Positions 55,817 through 63,890 of a stretch of 64,000 nucleotides of DNA are shown here, in pieces (the first letter of the stretch is position 1; each line of letters begins with the position of its first letter). Below the pieces are notes generated by a model. That model worked only from the letters and a program-made list of their open reading frames with translations. It had not been told where the DNA came from and searched no databases. Source of the stretch: Nitrobacter sp963807355. Lineage in GTDB: Bacteria > Pseudomonadota > Alphaproteobacteria > Rhizobiales > Xanthobacteraceae. A program made the position numbers and the translations under genes. The stretch lies in NCBI GenBank assembly GCA_963807355.1, contig CAWEBX010000021.1, positions 62,001 to 126,000 of the forward strand, read 5' to 3'.

Positions 55817-56584
55817 ATGACCGCCGACATCCGCCTGTTCACCTGCCTCACCGATAATTTCGGCGCGCTGATTCACGACCCCGCAACTGATGCGACCGCC
55901 GCGATCGACGCGCCGGACGCCGAACCGATCATCCAGGCGCTGGATCGCGAGGGCTGGATGCTGACCGATATTCTGGTCACCCATCATCACAGCGATCATG
56001 TCGGCGGCATCACGAAACTGAAACAGAAATACAACTGCCGGGTGGTGGCACCGCATGACAGGGGCGCCGGAATCGCCAACGTCGATCTGCGAGTTGGCCA
56101 GGGCGACATCGTCAAGGTCGGAACGCTGCTGGGACGCGTGCTGGAAACGCCCGGTCACACGCTAGACCACGTCAGTTACGTGTTCGACGACGAGAAGGTG
56201 GTCTTCGCCGCCGATACCCTGTTCTCGATCGGCTGCGGCCGGGTTTTCGAGGGCACCTATCCAATGATGTGGGACTCGCTTTTGAAGCTGCGCGCGCTGC
56301 CCGACGATTTCCGGCTCTATTGCGGCCACGAATACACCGCATCAAACGTGAAATTCGCGCTGACCATCGAGCCGAATAATCCGGTTCTCAAGGCCCGCGC
56401 CGAGGAGGTCAACAGGCTGCGGGCCGAGGGCAAGCCGACGGTGCCGACCCTGATGGGCGAGGAGAAGAAGGCCAACGTATTCCTGCGCGCCGACGATCCT
56501 GCGGTGGCGGCCGGAGTGCACATGAAGGGAGCCAGCGGAGCCGACGTGTTCACCGAGTTACGCGAACGCAAGAACAAGTCGTGA
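55817..56584 (+). CDS. gloB: Hydroxyacylglutathione hydrolase (glyoxalase II)
   Basis: GloB cleaves S-lactoylglutathione in the detoxification of methylglyoxal. From ATG 55817, after CGGAGACG, 255 residues are encoded. The metallo-beta-lactamase zinc motif is VTHHHSDHVGGI; further ligands are in TPGHTLDHVSYVF, AADTLFSIGCGRVFEG and YCGHEYTASNVKFAL. The C-terminal substrate-binding part has NPVLKARAEEVNRLRAEGKP TVPT. The frame is open further upstream but with no similarity. Confidence 0.96.
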   Translation: MTADIRLFTCLTDNFGALIHDPATDATAAIDAPDAEPIIQALDREGWMLTDILVTHHHSDHVGGITKLKQKYNCRVVAPHDRGAGIANVDLRVGQGDIVKVGTLLGRVLETPGHTLDHVSYVFDDEKVVFAADTLFSIGCGRVFEGTYPMMWDSLLKLRALPDDFRLYCGHEYTASNVKFALTIEPNNPVLKARAEEVNRLRAEGKPTVPTLMGEEKKANVFLRADDPAVAAGVHMKGASGADVFTELRERKNKS

Positions 56585-56624
56585 GCGCATGATGTCCATG
56601 CCCGCGCCGGGCCGACACCACCAG

Positions 56625-57230
56625 CTAAAATAGCGTGCGCTGTCGCATCGCGGCCGACAGCGTCCCTTCATCGAGATAATCGAGTTCACCCCCCACTGGA
56701 ACGCCGTGGGCGAGCCGCGTGACCTTCACGTTGGCGTCGCCAAGCAGGTCGGTGATGTAATGCGCGGTGGTTTGGCCGTCGACGGTCGCGTTCAGCGCCA
56801 GGACGATTTCCGCTACACGCGGATCATGCGCCCGCGACACCAGCGCATCGATCGTCAGGTCCTGTGGACCGACGCCATCGAGCGGTGAAAGCGTCGCTCC
56901 CAGCACGTGATAGAATCCGTTGGTGGCGCCGGCGCGCTCCAGCGCCCAGAGGTCCGCCACATCGGCAACCACGACGATGATAGACGGATCGCGCCGGGCA
57001 TCCGTGCATACCGTGCAGGGGCTGCGGGTGTCGATGTTACCGCAGGTTTCGCAGACCCGGATCCTGTCGATTGCAACCTGCAGCGCGCCTGCCAGAGGCG
57101 TCATCAACGCCTCGCGTTTCTTGATCAGATGCAGCGCCGCCCGCCGCGCCGAGCGCGGGCCAAGCCCCGGCAGCCGCGCAAGCAACTGGATCAAACGATC
57201 GATCTCAGGTCCGGTGACGGCGGTCGGCAT
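56625..57230 (-). CDS. recR: Recombination protein RecR
   Basis: RecR acts with RecF and RecO in loading RecA at gaps. The 201 residues are full length: the helix-hairpin-helix start IDRLIQLLARLPGLGPRSAR, zinc cysteines in VCETCGNIDTRSPCTVCTDA, and the Toprim domain (IIVVVADVADLWALERAG; LSPLDGVGPQDLTIDALVSR). Start ATG 57230. It is the last gene of the ffs-dnaX-ybaB-recR row on the minus strand, separated from ybaB by two repeat elements (57234-57410). Confidence 0.97.
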   Translation of the reverse strand: MPTAVTGPEIDRLIQLLARLPGLGPRSARRAALHLIKKREALMTPLAGALQVAIDRIRVCETCGNIDTRSPCTVCTDARRDPSIIVVVADVADLWALERAGATNGFYHVLGATLSPLDGVGPQDLTIDALVSRAHDPRVAEIVLALNATVDGQTTAHYITDLLGDANVKVTRLAHGVPVGGELDYLDEGTLSAAMRQRTLF

Positions 57231-57233
57231 CTC

Positions 57234-57306
57234 TTAGGGTTTCCGAATCCGAAATTCGCCAAAGTGCACTGCGCCCCTTCGCGAATTTCGATTCGAAGGA
57301 CACTAG
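57234..57306. repeat. Palindrome with TTCGAATxGAAATTCGC arms
   Basis: The left arm TTCCGAATCCGAAATTCGCC and the right arm GCGAATTTCGATTCGAAGG are near complements, and the element ends ACACTAG. A half-copy with GTGTCCGAACCCGAAAGTTC follows copy E at 38646. It lies between ybaB and recR. Family 1 copy G follows immediately. Confidence 0.82.
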
Positions 57307-57410
57307 CGCCTTTTTCACTTCTGACAGAATCAGAAGCATGGCTCTATGATTGATCTGACGCGTCTTCTTCACGCGCACCTGAGTGGCCCGATTCCAACAT
57401 TCGCATCGTG
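57307..57410. repeat. Dispersed repeat family 1, copy G
   Basis: It contains CACTTCTGACAGAATCAGAAGC, TGATCTGACGCGTCTTCTTC and ACGCGCACCTGAGTGG, then passes into CCGATTCCAACATTCGCATC, which resembles the inner part of the CTAG palindromes at 24265-24431. The two repeat kinds seem to be nested or joined here. Confidence 0.8.
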
Positions 57411-57417
57411 CTACCGA

Positions 57418-57738
57418 TCACGAGAACCCCAGGCCGGGCGGCAGACCAAGCCCGCCGGTCAATGCCTGCATCTTCTCCTGCATTGCGACCTCCGCTTTAC
57501 GGCGCGCATCGCCAAGCGCGGTCACGACAAGATCTTCGAGAATTTCACGTTCGTCTGGCTTAATTAGAGACGGATCGATCGAGATCCCCTTGACGTCCAT
57601 CTTGGCGGTCATCCGCACAGTGACAAGACCACCGCCGGACGTGCCCTCGACCTCAATGTGGTCGAGCTCGTCCTGCATCGCCTTCATCTTGGATTGGAAT
57701 TGAGCCGCCTGCTTCATCATGCCGAGAAAATCAGCCAT
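57418..57738 (-). CDS. YbaB/EbfC nucleoid-associated protein
   Basis: A protein of 106 residues, the normal length. MADFLGMMKQAAQFQSKMKA, MQDELDHIEVEGTSGGGLVT and VRMTAKMDVKGISIDPSLIK followed by EILEDLVVTALGDARRKAEV fit the family throughout. It binds DNA as a dimer. The start is ATG 57738. The dnaX-ybaB-recR order is found in most bacteria; the gap to dnaX is 60 bases and holds a hairpin. Confidence 0.95.
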   Translation of the reverse strand: MADFLGMMKQAAQFQSKMKAMQDELDHIEVEGTSGGGLVTVRMTAKMDVKGISIDPSLIKPDEREILEDLVVTALGDARRKAEVAMQEKMQALTGGLGLPPGLGFS

Positions 57739-57756
57739 CAAAAAGTTCCTTTTCTT

Positions 57757-57798
57757 GCTGGAGCCTTTCCGCTTCCTGGTACCAGAAGCGGAAAAGCC
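57757..57798. repeat. Hairpin between dnaX and ybaB
   Basis: GCCTTTCCGCTTCCTGGTACCAGAAGCGGAAAAGCC is a strong hairpin whose arms are those of family 1 (compare 18981-18997). It is a minimal copy of that family, without the core, and directly follows the dnaX stop codon. It may reduce transcription into ybaB. Confidence 0.8.
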
Positions 57799-59637
57799 CT
57801 AATCGTTGCTGTCGAGATCGTCGGCCGGCTCGTCAGGAGCGGCATCGGAATCCGGCGACGACAAAGCGAACTTGCGCACCTCGACCACTTTGGCGCCGGG
57901 AAAACGCGCCAGCACATCCTGCACGCGCGGATCGGCCTCAGCGGCGCGCTCCCGCTCGTTTTTTTGCAGCAACGCCTGGGAGCGCAATGTCGGCTGGCCC
58001 GGCTCGTTGGAGACGATCACCGTCCAGCGCCGGCCTGTCCACTGTTCCAGCTTGCGCGAAAGATCGTTCACCAGCGTGCGCGCCGCACTGCGCTCCAGCG
58101 CGATCTCAAGCCGGTCGTCCTCCATCCGGACTAACCGCATGTCGGCCTCGAGCGCCGCCTTGATAATCAAATCGCGTTTTTCGCCGGCGAGCGCCACGAG
58201 TTCGGTAAAGCTTTCGATGGCCGTCGCCGGACTCGCATCCGCTCTATCGGCCACCGGCGCGATGGCTTGCGGGCGAGCCGGTTCTGCTGTGGCGCGCGGC
58301 GACAATGAACGCGCAGCCGACGATCGGGCGGATGACACCGATCCTGAGCTCGATCTGGGCGGCGCGGCGTTGTTCGGGACAACTGGCGATTCGCCGCCAT
58401 TGCGATCCAGCAGCCGGATCGCCTCATCGGGCGGCGGAAGGTCCGCGACATAGGCGATGCGCACCAGCACCATCTCGGCCGCGGCCGCCGGCCGCGTCGC
58501 GCCCTGAACTTCTGCGATCCCTTTCAGCAGCATCTGCCACATCCGCGACAACACGCGCATCGACAGTTTCACGGCAAAATCGCGAGCGCGCAGACGCTCC
58601 GTTTCCCCGAATGAGACATTGTCGGCGATCGCCGGAACGATCTTGACGCGGGTTACGAAGTTGACGAACTCGGCCAGATCGCTGAGCACCACGACCGGAT
58701 CGGCGCCGGTATCGTACTGGTCACGAAACTCGCCGAATGCGCTCGCGATGTCGCCTCGCGCCAGTGCCTCGAACAGATCGATGACCCGCGTACGGTCAGC
58801 AAGCCCCAGCATTTGCCGTACAGCATCGGCCCGAACCACGCCAGCCGCATGGGCGATGGCCTGATCGAACAGCGACAGGGAATCGCGCACCGAGCCTTCG
58901 GCCGCCCTCGCCACGATGCCGAGCGCCTCCGGCTCCACCTCGACGTTCTCTTTCGCCGCGATATTGGTGAGGTGCGCCATCAGCACCTCGGCTTCGACAC
59001 GTCGGAGATCAAACCGCTGGCAGCGCGACAGCACCGTCACCGGAACCTTCCGGATCTCGGTGGTCGCGAACACGAATTTCGCGTGCTCCGGCGGCTCCTC
59101 CAGCGTCTTCAGGAACGCATTGAAGGCCGCCGTCGAAAGCATGTGAACTTCGTCGATGATATAGACCTTGTACCGTGCGCTCGACGGCGCATAGCGCACG
59201 CTGTCGTTGATCTGCCTGACGTCATCGACGCCGGTATGAGAGGCCGCGTCCATCTCCAGCACATCGATATGCCGGCTTTCCATAATGGCCCGACAATGAA
59301 CGCCGAGTTGCGGCATGCGGATCGTCGGTCCCTGCACCGAGCCGTCCGCAAGCTCGTAGTTCAGTGCGCGGGCAAGAATACGCGCGGTGGTGGTTTTTCC
59401 CACGCCGCGCACGCCGGTCAGGATCCAGGCCTGCGGAATCCGCCCCGTTTCGAACGCATTGGACACCGTGCGCACCAGCGCTTCCTGCCCGATGAGATCG
59501 TCAAAACTTGCCGGGCGGTATTTGCGCGCCAGCACCCGATACTGCGCGCTCGTTTCCGATGGCATCACGCCGAGGTCGAGGCCGGTTTGACCGGCGGCGT
59601 CATCGGGGAGCGTTGAGGGATGGCCAGCATCGGTCAT
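57799..59637 (-). CDS. dnaX: DNA polymerase III subunit gamma/tau
   Basis: The clamp-loader ATPase of replication; 612 residues from ATG 59637 (MTDAGHPSTLPDD). The AAA+ core starts YRVLARKYRPASFDDLIGQE with Walker A in LTGVRGVGKTTTARILARAL, Walker B in YIIDEVHMLSTAAFNAFLKT and sensor 1 FATTEIRKVPVTVLSRCQRF. The zinc-binding loop, normally four Cys, reads ELADGSVQGPTIRMPQLGVH CRAIMES with only one Cys. The C-terminal domain (SFTELVALAGEKRDLIIKAA LEADMRLVRMEDDRLEIALE) binds alpha and DnaB in other species. ffs is directly upstream. Confidence 0.96.
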   Translation of the reverse strand: MTDAGHPSTLPDDAAGQTGLDLGVMPSETSAQYRVLARKYRPASFDDLIGQEALVRTVSNAFETGRIPQAWILTGVRGVGKTTTARILARALNYELADGSVQGPTIRMPQLGVHCRAIMESRHIDVLEMDAASHTGVDDVRQINDSVRYAPSSARYKVYIIDEVHMLSTAAFNAFLKTLEEPPEHAKFVFATTEIRKVPVTVLSRCQRFDLRRVEAEVLMAHLTNIAAKENVEVEPEALGIVARAAEGSVRDSLSLFDQAIAHAAGVVRADAVRQMLGLADRTRVIDLFEALARGDIASAFGEFRDQYDTGADPVVVLSDLAEFVNFVTRVKIVPAIADNVSFGETERLRARDFAVKLSMRVLSRMWQMLLKGIAEVQGATRPAAAAEMVLVRIAYVADLPPPDEAIRLLDRNGGESPVVPNNAAPPRSSSGSVSSARSSAARSLSPRATAEPARPQAIAPVADRADASPATAIESFTELVALAGEKRDLIIKAALEADMRLVRMEDDRLEIALERSAARTLVNDLSRKLEQWTGRRWTVIVSNEPGQPTLRSQALLQKNERERAAEADPRVQDVLARFPGAKVVEVRKFALSSPDSDAAPDEPADDLDSND

Positions 59638-59751
59638 TGAGCGATCCGCAATTTTCTCTCTCGAAGCCGGCTTGCGGAACAACGAAGCGAACCTTCGGAC
59701 CGCGCCGATCCGGCGCTGGCAAGATTTCCGAAAAACATGGTTCGCCCAAAA

Positions 59752-59860
59752 GAGGTAGGAGACTGACGAGCGACCCGATCCGGACCTCGTTAGGGCTGCT
59801 TCCTTCCGGATCTGACCCGGTTGGCGAGTGGCTCGTCCACCGCCAATCTCCCAACTCCTA
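59752..59860 (-). ncRNA. ffs: Signal recognition particle RNA (4.5S type)
   Basis: On the minus strand the highly conserved SRP core is present: GGGTCAGATCCGGAAGGAAG, CAGCCCTAACGAG, with the GGAA tetraloop region and the asymmetric loop that bind Ffh. The outer stem pairs GGACGAGC with GCTCGTC and GGAGA with TCTCC. The RNA is about 105-110 bases; the ends are estimated from the stem and a T run after CCTACCTC. Its place just before dnaX is common in Alphaproteobacteria. Confidence 0.93.
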
Positions 59861-59986
59861 TTTGGGGCCAAAAGCCCAGGAAAGCAAGCAGCGAGGACAA
59901 CCCCGAAACGAGCCGTCTGAACCATTGACCTCGACGGATCGCCGCGCCAGTTTGCATTGGCCGTCCTCAAAAAGTGTCCGCGAACG

Positions 59987-60436
59987 ATGTCCGAAGCCTG
60001 GTCGCTTCATCCGCAGCTCGAGGAGGACACGGTCTCCATCAGCGACCTACTGCTCAGCCGTCTGCTGCTCAGCAAGGATGCCAGCTATCCCTGGCTTATT
60101 TTGGTGCCAAGACGGGCTGGTGCGATCGAGATCATCGACCTCGATCGCGACGACCGCGCACACCTGATGACGGAGATCGGTCAGGCGTCAGAAGTGCTCA
60201 AGGACATCACAGGTTGCGACAAGCTCAACGTGGCCGCGCTCGGCAATCAGGTGCCCCAGCTTCACGTCCATATCATCGCGCGTCGCAAAGGAGACTTTGC
60301 ATGGCCCCGCCCGGTCTGGGGCGTGGCACCCGCGCTCGCATACAATGCGACAGAACTCGAAGCATTCTTGGGTGCTATCAGGCGCAGGACAGGGTTCGGC
60401 GAGACCATTGTCAGAATTCCGGCCGACGGAACCTGA
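59987..60436 (+). CDS. HIT family protein
   Basis: A 149-residue histidine-triad protein (start ATG 59987, MSEAWSLHPQLEEDTVSISD). The triad region reads VAALGNQVPQLHVHIIARRK: the His-x-His-x pattern is preceded by Gln instead of the first His, as in a subgroup of bacterial HIT proteins. The C-terminal part DFAWPRPVWGVAPALAYNAT is typical of that subgroup. HIT enzymes hydrolyse nucleotide conjugates; the substrate is unknown. It diverges from ffs-dnaX. The pfkB-type gene follows 58 bases later. Confidence 0.9.
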   Translation: MSEAWSLHPQLEEDTVSISDLLLSRLLLSKDASYPWLILVPRRAGAIEIIDLDRDDRAHLMTEIGQASEVLKDITGCDKLNVAALGNQVPQLHVHIIARRKGDFAWPRPVWGVAPALAYNATELEAFLGAIRRRTGFGETIVRIPADGT

Positions 60437-60494
60437 GCAAAACCTGCCGGTTTAACCGCTTGTCCCGATCTTCCTCATTGGCAAGGATTTCCGC

Positions 60495-61418
60495 ATGATG
60501 AAAAAGCCACGCATCCTGTGTATCGGCATGCCAGTGCGCGACCTGACCTTTCACGTGCAGGGCCTGCCGAAACGCGGCTTGAAGATCGGCGCCGAGCGCT
60601 TCGAGGAAATCGCCGGCGGCAACGCATTCAATGCGGCGGTCGCCATTTCCCGGCTCGATGGCGGAGTGGCGTTTTGCGGCCCCATGGGGGACGCCGGCGA
60701 AACATCCAGCCGCTACATCTTCGACAAGGCGGCAGAGCTCGGCATCGCGATGCAGGACATCGTTCACATGCCTGGTCTGGTGACGCCGATCTCCACCGTC
60801 ATGATCGATCCGGGCGGCGAGCGAACCATCATCACCTTCCGCGATCCCGAATTGTGGAAAGTGCGTTTACCCGAGGCTGACAAGATGCTCAGCGATTGCG
60901 ACGCCATCCTTGCTGAAAGTCGATGCGCGGCGTTCTGCACCGGTCTTTGCGCTGAAGCGCGGCGCCGCGGCATCCCGGTCGTGATCGATGTCGATTCCGC
61001 CATGTCAATGCGCGAGGGTCTGCTCACTGCATCCTCACATCTGATTTTCTCAAGTGAAGCCCTTCAGGCCACTGCCGACATCGCCGACGACGCGGCGGCA
61101 TTGCAGAAGCTCGCCAAGGTCACTCCAGCCTTCCTAGCCGGAACACGCGGCTCCCAAGGAACAGTGTGGCTCGATCCGAATGGCGGCGGCCTCCGCCAGA
61201 CCGCCGCCTTCCCCGTCCACACCGTGGACACATTGGGCGCCGGAGACGTCTTCCATGGCGCTTTCGCTCTCGCCATGACCGAGAATCAGGATCTTGAAGA
61301 CGCACTCAGGTTCGCCTCCGCCGCAGCCGCCATCAAATGCACCCGCTTCGGCGGCGCCTTCGCCTGCCCGCAACGTGCTGAAGTGGAAGCCTTTTTAGAG
61401 CACGGCGGTTCGAACTGA
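60495..61418 (+). CDS. PfkB (ribokinase) family sugar kinase
   Basis: A 307-residue protein. The N-terminal substrate motif is FEEIAGGNAFNAAVAISRLD (glycine-rich), with FCGPMGDAGETSSRYIFDKA following; the C-terminal ATP/anion hole motif HTVDTLGAGDVFHGAFALAM has the catalytic Asp. This is typical of ribokinase-like enzymes acting on a sugar or nucleoside; the exact substrate cannot be told. Two adjacent ATGs, at 60495 and 60498, can serve as start. Downstream on the same strand is an Lrp-type regulator. Confidence 0.92.
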   Translation: MMKKPRILCIGMPVRDLTFHVQGLPKRGLKIGAERFEEIAGGNAFNAAVAISRLDGGVAFCGPMGDAGETSSRYIFDKAAELGIAMQDIVHMPGLVTPISTVMIDPGGERTIITFRDPELWKVRLPEADKMLSDCDAILAESRCAAFCTGLCAEARRRGIPVVIDVDSAMSMREGLLTASSHLIFSSEALQATADIADDAAALQKLAKVTPAFLAGTRGSQGTVWLDPNGGGLRQTAAFPVHTVDTLGAGDVFHGAFALAMTENQDLEDALRFASAAAAIKCTRFGGAFACPQRAEVEAFLEHGGSN

Positions 61419-61440
61419 GCCGATCCCCGCTGACGACACT

Positions 61441-61504
61441 TGCATTGGAATATTTTTCTATATATGAGCTTGAACACCCTCAATATTGGAATAATGTTCT
61501 AGTC
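61441..61504 (+). promoter_or_regulatory. AT-rich control region before the Lrp/AsnC gene
   Basis: Directly upstream of ATG 61505 lies one of the most AT-rich stretches in the window, with TTGGAATATTTTTCTATATA and CAATATTGGAATAATG. The repeated TTGGAATA/ATATTGGAATA and the partial palindrome around AATATT fit the loose AT-rich sites bound by Lrp-type proteins, so autoregulation is likely. A -35-like TTGCAT and a -10-like TATATG are also present. Sequence inference only. Confidence 0.5.
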
Positions 61505-62014
61505 ATGAGCGATCTCGCCCTTCAGACCATTGAATCCGGTCGTCGCCTCGACGCCATCGACCGCAAGATTCTCACCGTGCTCCAGGAGGACGCATCCCTG
61601 TCGGTGGCCGAGATCGGCGACCGGGTCGGTTTGTCCTCGACGCCCTGCTGGAAGCGTATCCAGCGGCTCGAAGCCGACGACATCATTCTGCGCCGCGTGG
61701 CGCTGGTCGATCAGAACAAGATCGGGCTCGGCATAACAGTGTTCGTATCGGTTGAAAGCAGCGACCACTCAGATGCGTGGCTAACAACCTTCGCCAATGC
61801 GGTCCGCGCGATGCCCGAGGTGATGGAGCTCTACCGCATGGCGGGCGACGTCGATTACATGCTGCGCGTCGTGGTCGCCGACATGGCGAGCTACGACCTC
61901 TTTTACAAGAAGCTGATTAGTTCGGTCGCGCTGAAGAACGTCACCTCCCGATTCGCGATGGAGAAGATCAAATCGGTAACGGCGCTGCCGGTACCAGCGG
62001 CAAGCGCGGTGTAG
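61505..62014 (+). CDS. Lrp/AsnC family transcriptional regulator
   Basis: A 169-residue protein from ATG 61505 (MSDLALQTIESGRRL). The winged helix-turn-helix is DAIDRKILTVLQEDASLSVA EIGDRVGLSSTPCWKRIQRL, and the RAM effector domain follows (LVDQNKIGLGITVFVSVESS; AMPEVMELYRMAGDVDYMLR VVVADMASYDLFYKKLI). Such proteins respond to amino acids. The PCWKRIQRLE recognition helix is that of Bkd/Lrp-like members. The target is unknown; the gene stands alone beside the PfkB gene. Confidence 0.95.
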   Translation: MSDLALQTIESGRRLDAIDRKILTVLQEDASLSVAEIGDRVGLSSTPCWKRIQRLEADDIILRRVALVDQNKIGLGITVFVSVESSDHSDAWLTTFANAVRAMPEVMELYRMAGDVDYMLRVVVADMASYDLFYKKLISSVALKNVTSRFAMEKIKSVTALPVPAASAV

Positions 62015-62046
62015 TCGGCACGGCCTTCGTCGGAAATGCTCTGCCA

Positions 62047-62127
62047 CGTCATTGCGAGGAGCGTTGGCGACGAAGCAATCCAGTTCTTTTTTTGCCGCCT
62101 GGATTGCTTCGCTTCGCTCGCATGACG
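62047..62127. repeat. Inverted repeat of the CGTCATTGCGAG type
   Basis: The left arm CGTCATTGCGAGGAGCGTTG, GCGACGAAGCAATCCAG and the right arm CTGGATTGCTTCGCTTCGCT, CGCATGACG are complementary with a small mismatch region; the loop is TTCTTTTTTTGCCGC. This sequence type is scattered in many Bradyrhizobium-group genomes. It lies between the convergent lrp and phosphoglucomutase genes and can act as terminator. Confidence 0.88.
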
Positions 62128-62134
62128 GACGACC

Positions 62135-63634
62135 TCAAATCTTCTGATTGTATTCGCCGACCTCGGGATGGGTACGCAGCACGCTGTCCATCACCTCGAA
62201 CATATCGCGCATCCGCTGCTCGGAGACCGGGCTTTCAACCACCACAACAAGCTCGGGCTTGTTCGATGACGCCCGCACCAACCCCCAGCTTCCATCCTGC
62301 GCCGTCACCCTGATGCCGTTGACGGTGACAAGATCGCGGATCGGCTGGCCGGCGATCTTGTCGCCGTTGGCCTTGGCCGCCTCGAAATGCTTCACCACGC
62401 TGTCAACGATGCCGTACTTGGCCTCGTCGGCGCAATGCGGCGACATGGTCGGCGAGGACCAGGTTTTGGGCAAGGCGTCCTTCAGATCTGCCAGCGATTT
62501 GCCAGCTGCGCGATCGAGCATCTCGCACACAGCGATCGCCGAGATCAGTCCGTCGTCGTAACCGCGGCCCATCGGCGCGTTGAAAAAGAAGTGCCCGGAT
62601 TTTTCGAAACCGGCGAGCGCGCCGAGCTCATTGGTGCGCCGCTTCATGTAGGAGTGGCCGGTTTTCCAGTAGGTCGTCCGCGCGCCCTGCTGCTGCAATA
62701 CCGGATCAGTGACAAACAATCCTGTCGACTTCACATCGACCACGAAATGCGCATCCTTGTGGATCGCCGACATGTCGCGCGCCAGCATCACGCCGACCTT
62801 GTCGGCGAAGATTTCCTCGCCGGTGTTGTCGACCACGCCGCAGCGATCTCCGTCACCGTCGAAGCCGAGACCGACGTCGGCCTTGTATTCAAGCACCGCG
62901 TCGCGGATGGCGTGCAGCATCTTCATGTCTTCGGGATTGGGATTGTACTTCGGAAAGGTGTGATCAAGCTCGGTATCCAGCGGGATCACCTCGCAGCCGA
63001 TCGCCTCCATCACCTGCGGCGCAAAGGCGCCGGCGGTACCGTTGCCACAGGCCACCACGACCTTCAGCTTGCGCTTCAGTTTCGGCCGTTTCGTCAGATC
63101 GGCGATGTAGCGCGCCGGGAAACTGTCGTGAAACTCATAGGAGCCGCCCGCCCTGGTGGCGAAGGCAGCGCCGAGCACGATTTCCTTAAGCCTCGTCATC
63201 TCGTCTGGCCCAAACGTCAGTGGCCGATTGGCGCCCATCTTGACGCCGGTCCAGCCGTTGTCGTTATGCGAGGCCGTCACCATGGCGACGCAGGGGACGT
63301 CGAGTTCGAACTGCGCGAAGTATGCCATCGGCGTCATGCAAAGTCCTATATCGTGAACCTTGCAGCCCGACGCCAACAGGCCGGAGATCAGCGCGTACTT
63401 GATGGAGGACGAATAGCTGCGGAAATCGTGACCGGTGACGATCTCCTTCTTCTGGCCGAGTTCGCCGATCAGCGTGCCAAGGCCCATGCCCAATGCCTGG
63501 ATGCCCATCAAGTTGATTTCCTTGCCGAACAGCCAGCGCGCATCATATTCGCGAAAGCCGGTCGCCTTCACCATCGGCTCGGATTCGTAGGCATAGGTGT
63601 TCGGTGCCAGAACGGGTTTCGGCTTCGGAAACAT
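62135..63634 (-). CDS. Phosphomannomutase/phosphoglucomutase
   Basis: A protein of 499 residues from ATG 63634 (MFPKPKPVLAPNTYAYESEP; the preceding frame has no similarity). The four-domain alpha-D-phosphohexomutase is complete: the active-site Ser in MVTASHNDNGWTGVKMG, the metal loop VGLGFDGDGDRCGVVD, the sugar-binding region LAGFEKSGHFFF and the phosphate-binding end of domain 4 (VRASSNKPELVVVVES). It interconverts hexose 1- and 6-phosphates for exopolysaccharide or lipopolysaccharide synthesis. The ASHND instead of ASHNP variation is seen. A single gene. Confidence 0.95.
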   Translation of the reverse strand: MFPKPKPVLAPNTYAYESEPMVKATGFREYDARWLFGKEINLMGIQALGMGLGTLIGELGQKKEIVTGHDFRSYSSSIKYALISGLLASGCKVHDIGLCMTPMAYFAQFELDVPCVAMVTASHNDNGWTGVKMGANRPLTFGPDEMTRLKEIVLGAAFATRAGGSYEFHDSFPARYIADLTKRPKLKRKLKVVVACGNGTAGAFAPQVMEAIGCEVIPLDTELDHTFPKYNPNPEDMKMLHAIRDAVLEYKADVGLGFDGDGDRCGVVDNTGEEIFADKVGVMLARDMSAIHKDAHFVVDVKSTGLFVTDPVLQQQGARTTYWKTGHSYMKRRTNELGALAGFEKSGHFFFNAPMGRGYDDGLISAIAVCEMLDRAAGKSLADLKDALPKTWSSPTMSPHCADEAKYGIVDSVVKHFEAAKANGDKIAGQPIRDLVTVNGIRVTAQDGSWGLVRASSNKPELVVVVESPVSEQRMRDMFEVMDSVLRTHPEVGEYNQKI

Positions 63635-63723
63635 GCGGATGGGCCTCTCAAGGAAAGGACATGACATAAGGAAATGCAGCGCTGGCGATACCACTGCTGC
63701 TGGAATGCGGGAGCTAGAACTAT

Positions 63724-63816
63724 TCCGGCTTTGATGACATCAAAGCCGGGCTCAAGCTTTTATTTTAACGCGTTTTCTTGACGCGAACCGGTACCCACTT
63801 CGCTCGAAAACGCTAC
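63724..63816. repeat. Dispersed repeat family 1, copy H
   Basis: It starts with a perfect hairpin (CCGGCTTTGATGACATCAAAGCCGG) and continues with the core ACGCGTTTTCTTGACGCGAA, CCGGTACCCACTTCGCTCGA and AAACGCTACAG. This copy gives the clearest form of the core. It lies upstream of the phosphoglucomutase gene and downstream of the protease gene at the window end. Confidence 0.87.
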
Positions 63817-63890
63817 AGGTCTGTGAACGGCAATTGCGGCATAATTCGCGACGGCAAACAACACGCATCAGCTCCGACGCCGACGACGAA

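Noticed and set aside
62387..63664. Open frame of 425 residues antisense to the phosphoglucomutase gene
   Set aside because: Shadow of a strongly conserved gene on the other strand; no recognisable motif and no ribosome site.
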